In this document: piece after piece, positions 37,959 to 45,412 of the stretch
Numbering within the stretch: the stretch's first letter is position 1
Layout of the letters: the number at the start of each line of letters is the position of its first letter
Source: Desulfobulbus propionicus
GTDB taxonomy: Bacteria; Desulfobacterota; Desulfobulbia; Desulfobulbales; Desulfobulbaceae
Assembly (NCBI GenBank): GCA_002747135.1
Contig: PDTE01000026.1
Coordinates: 1 to 45,412 of the forward strand
Direction: 5' to 3'
Length of the DNA stretch: 45,412 bases
The notes under the pieces: generated by a model
Databases searched by the model: none
Told to the model about the DNA's origin: nothing
What the model saw: the letters and a program-made list of their open reading frames with translations, nothing else
Program-made: the position numbers and the translations under genes

Positions 37959-38689
37959 GTTTTTTACAGGGTACAGGGAGGTTTCTTGTGGTAGCAGGTG
38001 CTCATACCTCGCTTGTAACTGTTCATCCTGGCACCCAGAAGGATGATCCCCTTTCCTTTGAAAAATACCTCTATCAGCAGGGATATCTCGGCGTTGCCGG
38101 GGTAGATGAAGCTGGAAGAGGGCCCCTTGCCGGCCCTGTTGTTGCAGCCTGTGTCGTCCTGCCTCTGGCCGATGAATCCTGCCTTCAATACAGAGATTCC
38201 AAGGTTCTCAGTGCGGCGCGACGAGAGCAGCTGCACACAACACTTCTCGGAAGCGATGCTCAATGGGGTGTTGGTCTTGCGGAACCTGGTGAAATTGAAG
38301 AGATCAATATCCATCAGGCTTCACTTCTTGCCATGAAAAGGGCGGTGCTGTCATGCCAGGATGCCGGGAATACAGCCATAGATTTTTTACTGATAGACGG
38401 TAAATTTACCGTACCCCTTGCTGTGGCCCAGCAGCCCCTTGTAAAGGGAGAGTCAAAGTCCGCCTCCATTGCAGCCGCCTCAATACTTGCCAAGGTAACC
38501 CGTGATCAGCTCATGGCTGAGTACCATCACCAGTATCCTCAATATAATTTTATTCGTAACCAGGGATATCCTACCAGAGAACATAAAAGAGCCATTCGTC
38601 TTCATGGCCCATGTCCGATTCATCGAAAAACATACAAGGGGGTCAGGGAGTTCTCAACCGATTGTCCAAAAAATCTGGTAGATGACTAG
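37940..38689 (+). CDS. rnhB: ribonuclease HII
   Basis: This enzyme removes ribonucleotides from DNA. Conserved motifs: GVDEAGRGPLAGPVVAA (D, E active site), RDSKVLS, KGESKSASIAAASILAKVTRD, and NQGYPTREH. The open frame starts with ATG in the repeat (MSCESIRF, 249 residues), with a ~50-residue extension before the conserved core; GTG at 37988 is an alternative start. The stop TAG (38687-38689) is part of the CTAG end of family C copy 3. Confidence 0.93.
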   Translation: MSCESIRFLQGTGRFLVVAGAHTSLVTVHPGTQKDDPLSFEKYLYQQGYLGVAGVDEAGRGPLAGPVVAACVVLPLADESCLQYRDSKVLSAARREQLHTTLLGSDAQWGVGLAEPGEIEEINIHQASLLAMKRAVLSCQDAGNTAIDFLLIDGKFTVPLAVAQQPLVKGESKSASIAAASILAKVTRDQLMAEYHHQYPQYNFIRNQGYPTREHKRAIRLHGPCPIHRKTYKGVREFSTDCPKNLVDD

Positions 38690-38777
38690 TGTCCAGTCAA
38701 CGCTTCTCTGTCGTATCCTGCTTGTCTTTTTCAGCCCTTATGCAGCCTTGTCCTGAGCTGATGAGAAATCCGGGCTA
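38686..38777 (-). repeat. family C copy 3 (truncated) fused to a family D end
   Basis: CTAGTGTCCAGTCAACGCT...CAGCCTTGTCCTG (38686-38755) is half of a family C element. It is joined to GATGAGAAATCCGGGCTA (38759-38777), the right end of family D. The join suggests a deletion between two elements. Confidence 0.7.
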
Positions 38778-38930
38778 GCCGAACGTCTCGCTTCGTTTAC
38801 GTTCCTGCTCGAAGTCATCCTTGCGCACCTTTGAAGCATCGGTGACCAGCTGCACCGCATAGAAAAGGAAGAAAAGGAAGAAAAGGAATGACTGTTTTTC
38901 TGGGTAAAAGGTGTATACTATAAAAAACAT
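38775..38930 (-). CDS. candidate small membrane protein, 51 residues
   Basis: An open frame on the - strand begins MFFIVYTFYPEKQ, has a hydrophobic stretch (SFLFFLFFLFYAVQLV) encoded by a TTTTCTTCC tandem repeat, and ends with a charged tail (KDDFEQERKRSETFG). The stop is the TAG of a family D end. No ribosome site is seen, and the hydrophobic part is just the translation of a simple repeat, so it may not be real. Confidence 0.2.
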   Translation of the reverse strand: MFFIVYTFYPEKQSFLFFLFFLFYAVQLVTDASKVRKDDFEQERKRSETFG

Positions 38931-38947
38931 ATACTATATATTGATAT

Positions 38948-39105
38948 GTAACTGTTTTCAGCTCACCCGTCTCCGGGCGATCGCGATTGGCTGCATAGAG
39001 GGGCTATAGCTGCCAGTCTCGCTTACCCGAATCAGGGCAGCCTGAAAGCAGTTACAGGGGAAAAGCAAGTGAAACCAAGGTGGTGCATGTCCTGTGAGTA
39101 GTTAT
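38948..39105 (-). repeat. family A intergenic repeat, copy 12
   Basis: A complete copy (GTAACTGTTTTCAGCTCACCC to CCTGTGAGTAGTTAT; core GGGGCTATAGCTGCC). Its end holds AAGGTGG and the GTG-AGT-AGT-TAT that starts yraN. Confidence 0.85.
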
Positions 39106-39468
39106 CTCCCGAAAAGGCTTGGAAAATACGGTGAGGAACTCGCTGCACGCTATTTACAGTCTTCAGGATATTTGATCCGGGCCAGAAATTATCGTCTGCG
39201 TTGTGGTGAGGTGGATATAATCGCTGAAAAAGACGATGTTATTGCTTTTGTTGAGGTGAAAACGCGGACATCCACAAGATTCGGGACGCCTCTTGACGCC
39301 GTTGACAGAAGAAAACAGCGGCAGCTTTCCCGGCTGGCGGCATATTATCTCCAGCAAAACAGAGAGCAGGATAAAACGGCAAGATTTGATGTATTGGCAA
39401 TCATTCTTGACCAGGAAGCTGAACCGATAATCGAGCTTGTTGCCGATGCGTTTGACTACATAGAGTGA
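39094..39468 (+). CDS. yraN: UPF0102 nuclease-fold protein YraN
   Basis: This 124-residue protein has the conserved LGKYGEELAARYL start, NYRLRCGEVDIIAEKDDVIAFVEVKTR (parts: GEVDIIAEKDD, AFVEVKTRTS), matching the restriction-endonuclease-like GExDhh...E-V-K-x-R fold, and the RLAAYYLQQN helix. It may be a nuclease; its role is unknown. It commonly follows rnhB. GTG at 39094 is inside the repeat (MSSY); there is no alternative start before the conserved part. Confidence 0.9.
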   Translation: MSSYLPKRLGKYGEELAARYLQSSGYLIRARNYRLRCGEVDIIAEKDDVIAFVEVKTRTSTRFGTPLDAVDRRKQRQLSRLAAYYLQQNREQDKTARFDVLAIILDQEAEPIIELVADAFDYIE

Positions 39469-39558
39469 TACCATCCGGGTGACCTGAGAGCAGTGATGGT
39501 AACTCATTATACCTTTGTATATGTGTTGCCAGAGTACTGGCGAAGATGGTGCCGCCTG

Positions 39559-39773
39559 GGCTGAGCTCTGGTGAACATTTTGGCGAAATCTGAGACTGCT
39601 TACGGACATCACATCCATCTGTTTTTATGTTTTTTTTAAAACAAGACAACATGTTCACGAGAAATCAGGGCTATAGCTGCCAATCCTGCTTGCCTAAATC
39701 TGGGCAAGCTGAAAGCGGCTGCAGACTTACAAGCAGGTAAAATAAAGGTGAGACGTGCCCTGTGAGTGGTTAC
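39559..39773 (-). repeat. family D copy 2 joined to family A copy 13
   Basis: GGTGAACATTTTGGCGAAATCTG...CATGTTCACGAGAAATCAGGG (about 39559-39670) is followed without a gap by GCTATAGCTGCCAATCC...AAAGGTGAGACGTGCCC and GTG-AGT-GGT-TAC (39762-39773), the start of pdxA. The left half of the A element appears replaced by D. Confidence 0.75.
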
Positions 39774-40790
39774 CCATCCGAGAGCAAATCAGTTCAGGGG
39801 AGCATACCAATTGCCCTTACCATGGGGTGTCCGGTTGGTATCGGGCCGGAAATCGTGGTGAAGTATTTTGCCTCACTTCTCACGGTGACTGACCAGCCTG
39901 GCTTGATTGTTGTTGGTGATGTTCGCCTTCTTGAGCAGGTAATCAAAGAGCATGACGTTGCCCTTACCCTAAGCCAGTGGCAGCCTGGCGCGAGCATCGA
40001 GCCGGCAACCATGCCGGTTTACCCTGCCGGTTCCCTGAAGTATGCTGGACTCGGCTGGGGCAGACCGGATGCGGAGACAGGCAGGGCCATGGCCTGTTAT
40101 ATTGAGACCGCTGTTACTCTTGTGCAGCAGGGATGGGCTTCAGCAATTGTTACCTGCCCGATCAGTAAAACCAGTCTTCAGCTTGCGGGATACCATTTTC
40201 CAGGGCATACGGAAATGCTGGCAGCACTTACCGGCACCAGTCGTTTTAGAATGATGATGACAGGGAATCAGCTTCGGGTGGTCCTGGTTACCATCCATGA
40301 ACCCCTGAGCAGAGTATCTTTTCTGCTTACCCGTGAAAATATACGGGATTGTATAGACCTGACGGTTGAAACACTTGGCAGGGATTTTGGCATTACCTCG
40401 CCCAGGGTGGCAGTTGCCGGTTTTAATCCCCATGGCGGGGAAGGCCAGATGTTTGGTGACGAGGAAGAGCGGCTTATAGCTCCGGCAATAGCAGCGAGTC
40501 CATACAAACAGCTGGTTTCAGGCCCCTGGCCGCCGGATACGATTTTCTGTCGGGCGGCTTCAGGGTTGTATGACGCAGTTGTTGCCATGTATCATGATCA
40601 GGGCCTGATTCCGTTTAAAATGCTTCATTTTTACGATGGCGTCAATGTTACCATGGGGCTGCCTCTTGTGCGAACATCAGTGGATCATGGCACGGCCTAT
40701 GACATTGCCGGTTTATGGCAGGCTGACCCGGCCAGCCTGTCTGCCGCCGTGGATGTGGCCCGTAAGATAGTACGCTGTCGAACAGCATAA
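39762..40790 (+). CDS. pdxA: 4-hydroxythreonine-4-phosphate dehydrogenase
   Basis: This 342-residue enzyme of pyridoxal-phosphate synthesis has IALTMGCPVGIGPEIV (usual TMGDPAGIGPE, with Cys for Asp), FPGHTEML, AGFNPHGGEGQMFG, MYHDQGLIPFKMLHF and VRTSVDHGTAYDIAG, which carry the metal-binding histidines and catalytic residues. GTG at 39762 is in the repeat (MSGYPSES), preceded by AAAGGTGAG. A start at ATG of TMG would cut into the first strand. Confidence 0.93.
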   Translation: MSGYPSESKSVQGSIPIALTMGCPVGIGPEIVVKYFASLLTVTDQPGLIVVGDVRLLEQVIKEHDVALTLSQWQPGASIEPATMPVYPAGSLKYAGLGWGRPDAETGRAMACYIETAVTLVQQGWASAIVTCPISKTSLQLAGYHFPGHTEMLAALTGTSRFRMMMTGNQLRVVLVTIHEPLSRVSFLLTRENIRDCIDLTVETLGRDFGITSPRVAVAGFNPHGGEGQMFGDEEERLIAPAIAASPYKQLVSGPWPPDTIFCRAASGLYDAVVAMYHDQGLIPFKMLHFYDGVNVTMGLPLVRTSVDHGTAYDIAGLWQADPASLSAAVDVARKIVRCRTA

Positions 40791-40795
40791 GAGGG

Positions 40796-40840
40796 ACTGA
40801 TCAGGAGTGCTTTATCTTTGTCCGCTCACGATTTCCCGCA
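40796..40840 (-). repeat. degenerate family B end
   Basis: ACTGATCAGGAGTGCTTTATCTTTG...ATTTCCCGC is an eroded inverted match to the right end of family B. The interval 40791-41096 is made of this piece, family C copy 4 and family E. Confidence 0.45.
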
Positions 40841-40886
40841 TTGTCTGGCGAGCAATCGTGCCAGGCCGGACCTGAAGTACCTGTGT

Positions 40887-41054
40887 CTCGTGTCCTGGCA
40901 ACGCTGCTCTGTCGTATCCTGCTTGTCTTTTTCAGCCCTTATGCAGCCTTGCCCTTGGTCACATGGCACTCCTATGCAACACAGGACAAGGCTGCATAAG
41001 GACAGGAAAAATCCGGCGCAATATACTGACATTTCAGCGTTGATATGACACTCG
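40887..41054 (-). repeat. family C MITE-like element, copy 4
   Basis: 168 bases from CTCGTGTCCTGGCAACGCTG to CAGCGTTGATATGACACTCG, in reverse orientation to copies 1 and 2. Confidence 0.85.
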
Positions 41055-41108
41055 TTACAGGTCAGAAGCGGAGCGTAGCAGGGAGGTACAGACCTTGTGA
41101 GTAATTGT
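41055..41108 (+). repeat. family E end carrying the tmk ribosome site and start
   Basis: GTTACAGGTCAGAAGCGGAGC...GGGAGGTACAGACCTT followed by GTG-AGT-AAT-TGT. Related sequences occur at 16091-16141 and 15013-15045. The GGGAGGT (41081-41087) and GTG (41097) provide the tmk start. Confidence 0.6.
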
Positions 41109-41729
41109 AAAGGTAGGCTCATAGTTTTTGAGGGTATAGACGGCACCGGCAAGACCACCCAGATTCGCCTGCTGGAAGAGCTGCTTTGCAGGAAGGGGCA
41201 TGAAGTAGTTGCAACCAGAGAGCCGAGTGACAGTGTCTATGGCCGGCGGATACGGGAACTGTACACCAACAGAAAAGCCATCAGCCGGGAAGAGGAGCTG
41301 CGTCTGTTTATTGAAGATCGCAAGCAGCATGTCAGTGAGTGTATTCAGCCAGCTCTTGATCGTGGCTCAGTGGTGCTGACAGATCGTTATTATTATTCCA
41401 CTGCAGCCTATCAGGGAGCCGCTGGAGCAGATGTAGATGAAATTTTTGCCCAAAATGAGTTCGCGCCGGTTCCGGATATAGTCCTTTTACTCACCATGCC
41501 GGTGGAACTGAGTGTGCAGCGGATAAGAGAGGTGCGGGGAGATAAGCTTGATGATTTTGAACAGAAAGAGCAGCTGGAAAAAGCAGCTGTTCTTTTTTCT
41601 TCCTTTATCCGGCCCGAGATTGTCAGGATCAACGCCGCTGACTCAATAGAGGTCGTTCATAGACGTGTGCGGCAGGCTGTTCAGGAAAAGACCTTTTTGT
41701 TACCGGTTAATCAGGGGCTGAACAGTTGA
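41097..41729 (+). CDS. tmk: thymidylate kinase
   Basis: This 210-residue enzyme phosphorylates dTMP. It has the P-loop IVFEGIDGTGKTTQI near residue 12, the TREPSD motif, the LTDRYYYSTAAYQGA (DR-Y) segment and a REVRGDKLDDFE lid. The only start before the P-loop is GTG at 41097 in the family E end (MSNCKGR). The stop TGA overlaps the TTG start of the next gene. Confidence 0.93.
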   Translation: MSNCKGRLIVFEGIDGTGKTTQIRLLEELLCRKGHEVVATREPSDSVYGRRIRELYTNRKAISREEELRLFIEDRKQHVSECIQPALDRGSVVLTDRYYYSTAAYQGAAGADVDEIFAQNEFAPVPDIVLLLTMPVELSVQRIREVRGDKLDDFEQKEQLEKAAVLFSSFIRPEIVRINAADSIEVVHRRVRQAVQEKTFLLPVNQGLNS

Positions 41730-43474
41730 AGCCTTTAGCCCTTCTCTCTTCTGTTTTTGCAGCAGTTTGCCTTATCTTTTTTTACGGCTGTGCCCCCAGT
41801 TTTGCGCCACCTGCGCCCAACGATGGCGAACAGGCACTTTCTCCTGATTCAGGACAAGATGAAAAGGATCTTCAGTGCTCTTCTTTTTATTTTCTCTGGG
41901 GGAGCTATGCCGAGTTTCATTTTCAACTTGAAGAAGCACTGGCCGCGTATGAAAAGGCCTTGATATGTGATCCTGCCGCAAGCCATATTGTCCGCAAGAA
42001 AGCCTTATTGCTGATACGCATGGAGCGTCTTGACGAGGCAGTACACTGGATGCTGAAACATCTTGACAGTGATGACAATGATCTCTCTCTTCGGATGTTG
42101 TATGCCGACCTGCTGGTTACTCTGAAGAAGCATGATGAGGCAATTGTTCAGTATCAGGCGATACACAGGGCTGTGCCAACGGATCCAGCACCACTGCTGC
42201 GTCTGGCGGATCTCTATTTTTCACGACATACACCTCAGAAGGCAGAGGCTGTCCTGCACAAGGTCCTTCGACTTGATAAGGAAAACTATAGTGCTCTTCT
42301 CCTTTTTGCCCGGCACTATGCGGCGCAGGATCAGATCGATCTGGCAGCAGAGTATTACAGAAAGGCTATTGCCCTGGATTGGAGCGAGGACGTTTTGCTG
42401 GAGCTGGCAAGCCTGTTCGCCAGGGAGAAGCTGTATGCCAGGGCAGAAGAGGTGTGCAGGGAAATCCTGCGGCATGTAGATGACAGTATCGATGCCAGGG
42501 TTGCCCTTTTTCGGATCTACCAGGAAAGCGGTCAGGTTGATCAGGCTGTTTACGAGTTGAATTATCTGCGGGAGGAATCATCGAGTCCTCACCGCCTTGA
42601 TATGGTCAAGGCCAGGGTCTTGCTCCTGGCTCGCCGTTTTGATGAAGCCCTTCAGGTGCTTGAAGGTATCCAGCCTGACACCATGACCTCTGAAGAGCTC
42701 TACTTGCTGGCGCAGCTTTTTTACCAGCAACAGCGATATAATGAAGCGGTGGAGACCCTGCAGCTTCTGGAAAATGATGGTGAATTTTTTCAGGAAGCAC
42801 TTTTTTTACATGTCAACATACTTCAGGCGCAGGAAAAACCGGATGAGGCCGCAGCCCTTCTTGAAAGATCGATCAGTATTCCCGGGGCTGCAACTCCTGA
42901 AATGTATCTGGTGCTGGCGGCACTCAGCGAGACGAGAACTTCTGAACGGGTGAGAACTGTACTTGAGCAGGGGATACGGCAGTTTCCAGAAAACGTGCCC
43001 CTTCTCTATGAATATGGAATAACTATGGAGATACAAGGGGATACTGAAGAGGCAATGGCTGTAATGCATCGTGTTCTCGCCATTGATCCAGAATATGCTG
43101 CTGCCCTGAATTTTATCGGGTATACTTGGGCTGACAGGAATATCAACCTGGACAAGGCCTTAGCCTACATTCAAAAGGCCGTGACATTAGAGCCTGAAAG
43201 CGGCTATATTCGCGACAGCCTTGGCTGGGTGTATTATAAACTGGGAAGATATGAGGAAGCGGTGACTGAGCTCAAAAAAGCGGTTAAGTTGTCTGCTGAC
43301 GATCCGGCGATTTATGATCATTTGGGTGATTCTCTGTGCAAGGCGGGACAAGGCCAGAAAGCGGCCAGTGCCTACCAGCGTGCAGCAGAGCTCTATGATC
43401 AGGGAAGCGATGAACAGCTGGCTGTGATGAAGAAGAAGGCACGTGCAGAGAGCAAGGGGAGCCAGGGACAATGA
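41726..43474 (+). CDS. tetratricopeptide-repeat lipoprotein
   Basis: This 582-residue protein begins with TTG (41726) overlapping the tmk stop (TTGA). The signal peptide ends in a lipobox with FFYGC (Cys22). The rest is a row of about 14-16 TPR units (for example EEALAAYEKALICDP, AAEYYRKAIALDW, EEAMAVMHRVLAIDPEYAAALN). It should be attached to the outer or inner membrane and act as a protein-interaction scaffold. A hydrophobic stretch in the sequence other than the signal peptide is lacking. ATGA overlaps the next gene. Confidence 0.85.
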   Translation: MKPLALLSSVFAAVCLIFFYGCAPSFAPPAPNDGEQALSPDSGQDEKDLQCSSFYFLWGSYAEFHFQLEEALAAYEKALICDPAASHIVRKKALLLIRMERLDEAVHWMLKHLDSDDNDLSLRMLYADLLVTLKKHDEAIVQYQAIHRAVPTDPAPLLRLADLYFSRHTPQKAEAVLHKVLRLDKENYSALLLFARHYAAQDQIDLAAEYYRKAIALDWSEDVLLELASLFAREKLYARAEEVCREILRHVDDSIDARVALFRIYQESGQVDQAVYELNYLREESSSPHRLDMVKARVLLLARRFDEALQVLEGIQPDTMTSEELYLLAQLFYQQQRYNEAVETLQLLENDGEFFQEALFLHVNILQAQEKPDEAAALLERSISIPGAATPEMYLVLAALSETRTSERVRTVLEQGIRQFPENVPLLYEYGITMEIQGDTEEAMAVMHRVLAIDPEYAAALNFIGYTWADRNINLDKALAYIQKAVTLEPESGYIRDSLGWVYYKLGRYEEAVTELKKAVKLSADDPAIYDHLGDSLCKAGQGQKAASAYQRAAELYDQGSDEQLAVMKKKARAESKGSQGQ

Positions 43475-44286
43475 CGGGGTGGACCGTGAGATGGTGGCCC
43501 ATGCTGTTTTTTCTGGCGGGGGCATTGTGGGGATGTACTCCCAAACTGGAACCATTATCACCAATTGCTGGAAGTCAGCTTGACAGGGCGCAGGTTCTTC
43601 TCCATTATTTCCTGAACCAGCAGCGTGAAACAGCCCTTGATGCCGATGTGCGGCTGCACTGGGATATGCCAGGCAGGAAAGGGGGGCTTGACGGCATACT
43701 TCAGCTGCAGGCACCAGGCAATATACGCCTGACAGTGCTCGACCCCCTGGGAAGGCAGGAGTTTATCCTGGTCATTGATACAAACCATTTTACCATGGTT
43801 GATAACCGCCAGGGGAAGGGCTATGTCGGAGAAATGGATACTGAGAAGCGATATGAATACCTCCCTGCCATACTGAAGGGTGACGAGCTTTTCGCCCTGC
43901 TTGGGGGATTTCTTCCCTCTGGCTCATGTACCTTAAACTCAGTTGAATCAATCGGGAAAACAAGAGAGAAGCAGGATACCTGGTATCAGTTCAATCGTAT
44001 AGACCGTACCGGTACGGTTCGTTTTACCCTCGAAGACTCCGGCTCCATGATGAAGCGCTGCCTCTTTGTTGATGGACACAATGAAACACCTGTGACTGTC
44101 CGCTATGAAGGCGTGGCACCATCAGAAAACGGAGAGGTTCTCTGGCCGAAAAAGGTGACAATCTCCGGAAGCTCACTGCATGGAGAATACCAGCTGAGCA
44201 TAGTGAAAATCCTCTCCCTGAAACCATTACCCTCCTCTGCTTTTTCCTTGAAAATCCCTCCTGGATATACTGTTACGAGGTATTAG
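43471..44286 (+). CDS. LolB/DUF4292-like outer-membrane lipoprotein
   Basis: This 271-residue protein has a lipobox ALWGC (Cys22). The region DALVRLHWDMPG-like, then GILQLQAPGNIRLTVLDPLGRQEF, resembles the LolB/DUF4292 beta-barrel family, which carries lipoproteins to the outer membrane. It overlaps the TPR lipoprotein gene by ATGA, so the two are probably one operon with tmk. A specific role is not established. Confidence 0.7.
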   Translation: MTGWTVRWWPMLFFLAGALWGCTPKLEPLSPIAGSQLDRAQVLLHYFLNQQRETALDADVRLHWDMPGRKGGLDGILQLQAPGNIRLTVLDPLGRQEFILVIDTNHFTMVDNRQGKGYVGEMDTEKRYEYLPAILKGDELFALLGGFLPSGSCTLNSVESIGKTREKQDTWYQFNRIDRTGTVRFTLEDSGSMMKRCLFVDGHNETPVTVRYEGVAPSENGEVLWPKKVTISGSSLHGEYQLSIVKILSLKPLPSSAFSLKIPPGYTVTRY

Positions 44287-44332
44287 ATACGTGTGTTGAA
44301 AAGAATGCAGATTATTTAATTAAAAACAGTTG

Positions 44333-44492
44333 GTTAACTGCTCACTGGGTGTGTAGCTCTCTGATTGTACCTGCCTCAAACGTGTAACTGCTCTCAGGCT
44401 GCCCCTATCTGGACAAGCACGATTGGCAGCTATAGCCCCTCTATGCGGCGGGTTGTGATCGTTCAAAGAGGGGTGAGCGGTGAGGAGTTACC
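44333..44492 (+). repeat. family A intergenic repeat, copy 14
   Basis: A complete copy (GTTAACTGCTCACTGGG...GGCAGCTATAGCCCC...GTGAGGAGTTAC) between convergent genes. The start-codon arm on the - strand reads GTG-AGC-AGT-TAA and is closed at once, so it serves no gene. Confidence 0.8.
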
Positions 44493-44493
44493 T

Positions 44494-44543
44494 TATATGT
44501 TTCTTTTCAAATCAGACAACATGTTCATGAGAAATCGGGGTTA
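44494..44543 (-). repeat. family D right end, copy 3
   Basis: TTTCTTTTCAAATCAGACAACATGTTCATGAGAAATCGGGG matches the right part of D copies 1 and 2. It abuts the stop codon of the mocA-like gene (TTA at 44541-44543, + strand). Confidence 0.65.
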
Positions 44544-45137
44544 ACGCTCCATGAACATCTGCTGTGCCAGAATAAATTCTTCAGGAGTATCAATATCGAA
44601 AAATTCCCATCGATTGTTGCAGGGGAATACAAGGACCTTATCCGGGTGATTTTTTATAACCGTCTTGCCCCCGGAATCACCTCTGAGCTCGAGAAGTTCC
44701 TGGCGGCAGCAGGAGGGAAAAAAAACGGGATTACCGTTTTGACCTTCAACCTGGGGAATAACAATTTTATCTGGATTATCTGAAAAGGTATGCGCCAGGG
44801 CTTTAATCGTTGTCCGACTGATAAAAGGCTGATCTGCAACAAAAAAACAGTAACCTATTGAGAGCGGGCTGTTACGCAGTCCAAGATGAATACTGAAATT
44901 CTGCCCTCGTTCTGGAGTAGTATTTATAATACTTTTGATGCGATACTTTTTCCGTTCCAGGATAGAGGCGGTATCGCTTGCCAAAACGATAAGAACAGTA
45001 TGAAAAAGATCATAGGGAAGGGCTTTTAGAAGATATTCAATAAGAGGTCTTCCATTAAAATCAAGCAATAACTTGTTTTCCCCCATCCTTTGGGAAAGGC
45101 CTGCTGCCAGAATAATAGCGGTTGGCTTATCAGCCAT
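44541..45137 (-). CDS. molybdenum cofactor cytidylyltransferase-like protein (MocA family)
   Basis: This 198-residue protein from ATG at 45137 is a nucleotidyltransferase with TAIILAAGLSQRMGENKLL (LAAGxSxRMGxxK), FVADQPF (DQP) and QNGNPVFFP. Such proteins transfer CMP (MocA) or GMP (MobA) to molybdopterin. The fusion-free length and the neighbour YqeC favour MocA for selenium-dependent molybdenum hydroxylases. The ATG lies within the last codons of yqeC. The longer frame to 45200 is not needed. Confidence 0.82.
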   Translation of the reverse strand: MADKPTAIILAAGLSQRMGENKLLLDFNGRPLIEYLLKALPYDLFHTVLIVLASDTASILERKKYRIKSIINTTPERGQNFSIHLGLRNSPLSIGYCFFVADQPFISRTTIKALAHTFSDNPDKIVIPQVEGQNGNPVFFPSCCRQELLELRGDSGGKTVIKNHPDKVLVFPCNNRWEFFDIDTPEEFILAQQMFMER

Positions 45138-45412
45138 TACAGACCTGGATCTCGCCTCTATGCAGGCTGCCATAGCAGAGCAGATACTCCCCTCCTGCAA
45201 GCATGTTCAGCATCACAGCAACCGCTTCCTGATCCTGGGGGCGTTCAACCTTGTTAAAAAACACTATTTTTTCCCCTTGTGAATATTGGAAATATCCTCT
45301 TTTGGCAGCAAGCAGCCGTTGCAGATGCACTTCGGAAACAGCCTCATTTTCATTACAGCCACTAAGAAGACAAAACAGTTCAAACCGATGTATCCACCGG
45401 GGAGAAGCGATC
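45130..45412 (-). CDS. YqeC-like protein, C-terminal part (partial at window end)
   Basis: Only the last ~93 residues are in the window; the 5' part lies beyond 45412. The visible part, with SPRWIHRFELFCLLSG, KIVFFNKVERPQDQEA and YLLCYGSLHRGE, matches the C-terminus of YqeC, a P-loop-type protein used in selenium-dependent molybdenum hydroxylase maturation. Its stop overlaps the MocA-like start by eight bases. Confidence 0.65.
   Translation of the reverse strand, partial: IASPRWIHRFELFCLLSGCNENEAVSEVHLQRLLAAKRGYFQYSQGEKIVFFNKVERPQDQEAVAVMLNMLAGGEYLLCYGSLHRGEIQVCNG

Overview
The window looks like a chromosomal segment of a Desulfobacterota (deltaproteobacterial) bacterium, most likely of the Desulfobulbales. 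The grounds are the gene order ffh-rpsP-khpA-rimM-trmD-SPOUT methyltransferase-rplS-rnhB-yraN, a fused ATP sulfurylase/APS kinase, and a YqeC/MocA-type molybdenum hydroxylase maturation pair. A cable bacterium is possible but cannot be shown from this sequence. All calls rest on reading motifs and gene order; no database search was run.

Layout. 1-96 is the 3' end of a group II intron. 129-645 holds a small secreted protein. 645-2351 (-) is a Sat/CysC fusion whose ATP sulfurylase domain has unusual active-site motifs. 2622-3200 (-) is a decayed transposase. 3329-4785 (-) is a two-gene operon with a sigma-region-4-like protein and a partner of unknown function. 5801-14984 is a convergent block of seven envelope-type genes: FlgT/LPP20-like, a second LPP20-like protein, a CsgG/FlgO-like protein and two Lon-protease-fold proteins on the + strand, then a peptidoglycan-binding/SH3 lipoprotein and a large helical membrane protein on the - strand. 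16142-19454 (-) is leuB, a divergent PRPP synthetase and asd. 20159-24192 carries glycogen phosphorylase and an ATP-type phosphofructokinase. 24622-28271 has an FAD dehydrogenase, an FKBP isomerase, a Zn-ribbon/TSCPD-like protein and a SPOUT rRNA/tRNA methylase. 28793-44286 (+) is a long housekeeping run: ileS, lspA, fabD, ffh, rpsP, khpA, rimM, trmD, a SPOUT enzyme, rplS, rnhB, yraN, pdxA, tmk, a TPR lipoprotein and a LolB/DUF4292-like lipoprotein. 44541-45412 (-) is mocA with the end of yqeC.

The most striking structure is between the genes. Nearly every intergenic gap is filled by non-coding repeats of at least four families (called A, B, C and D here; E is a smaller fifth). Family A is a roughly 160 bp imperfect palindrome. 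One of its ends carries a purine-rich Shine-Dalgarno-like tract followed by GTG-AGT-AGT-TAC. That end supplies the apparent ribosome binding site and start codon (Met-Ser-Ser/Asn/Gly-Tyr) of fabD, yraN and pdxA, a related end does so for tmk, and in-frame optional starts are present for asd and the 5801 gene. Other repeat termini (GTAAC, CTAG, GGGCTA) supply stop codons to several genes. The repeats therefore act as ready-made gene boundaries, which I regard as the best candidate for an undescribed phenomenon here. The second candidate is the 5.8-15 kb envelope block with its paired Lon-fold proteins.
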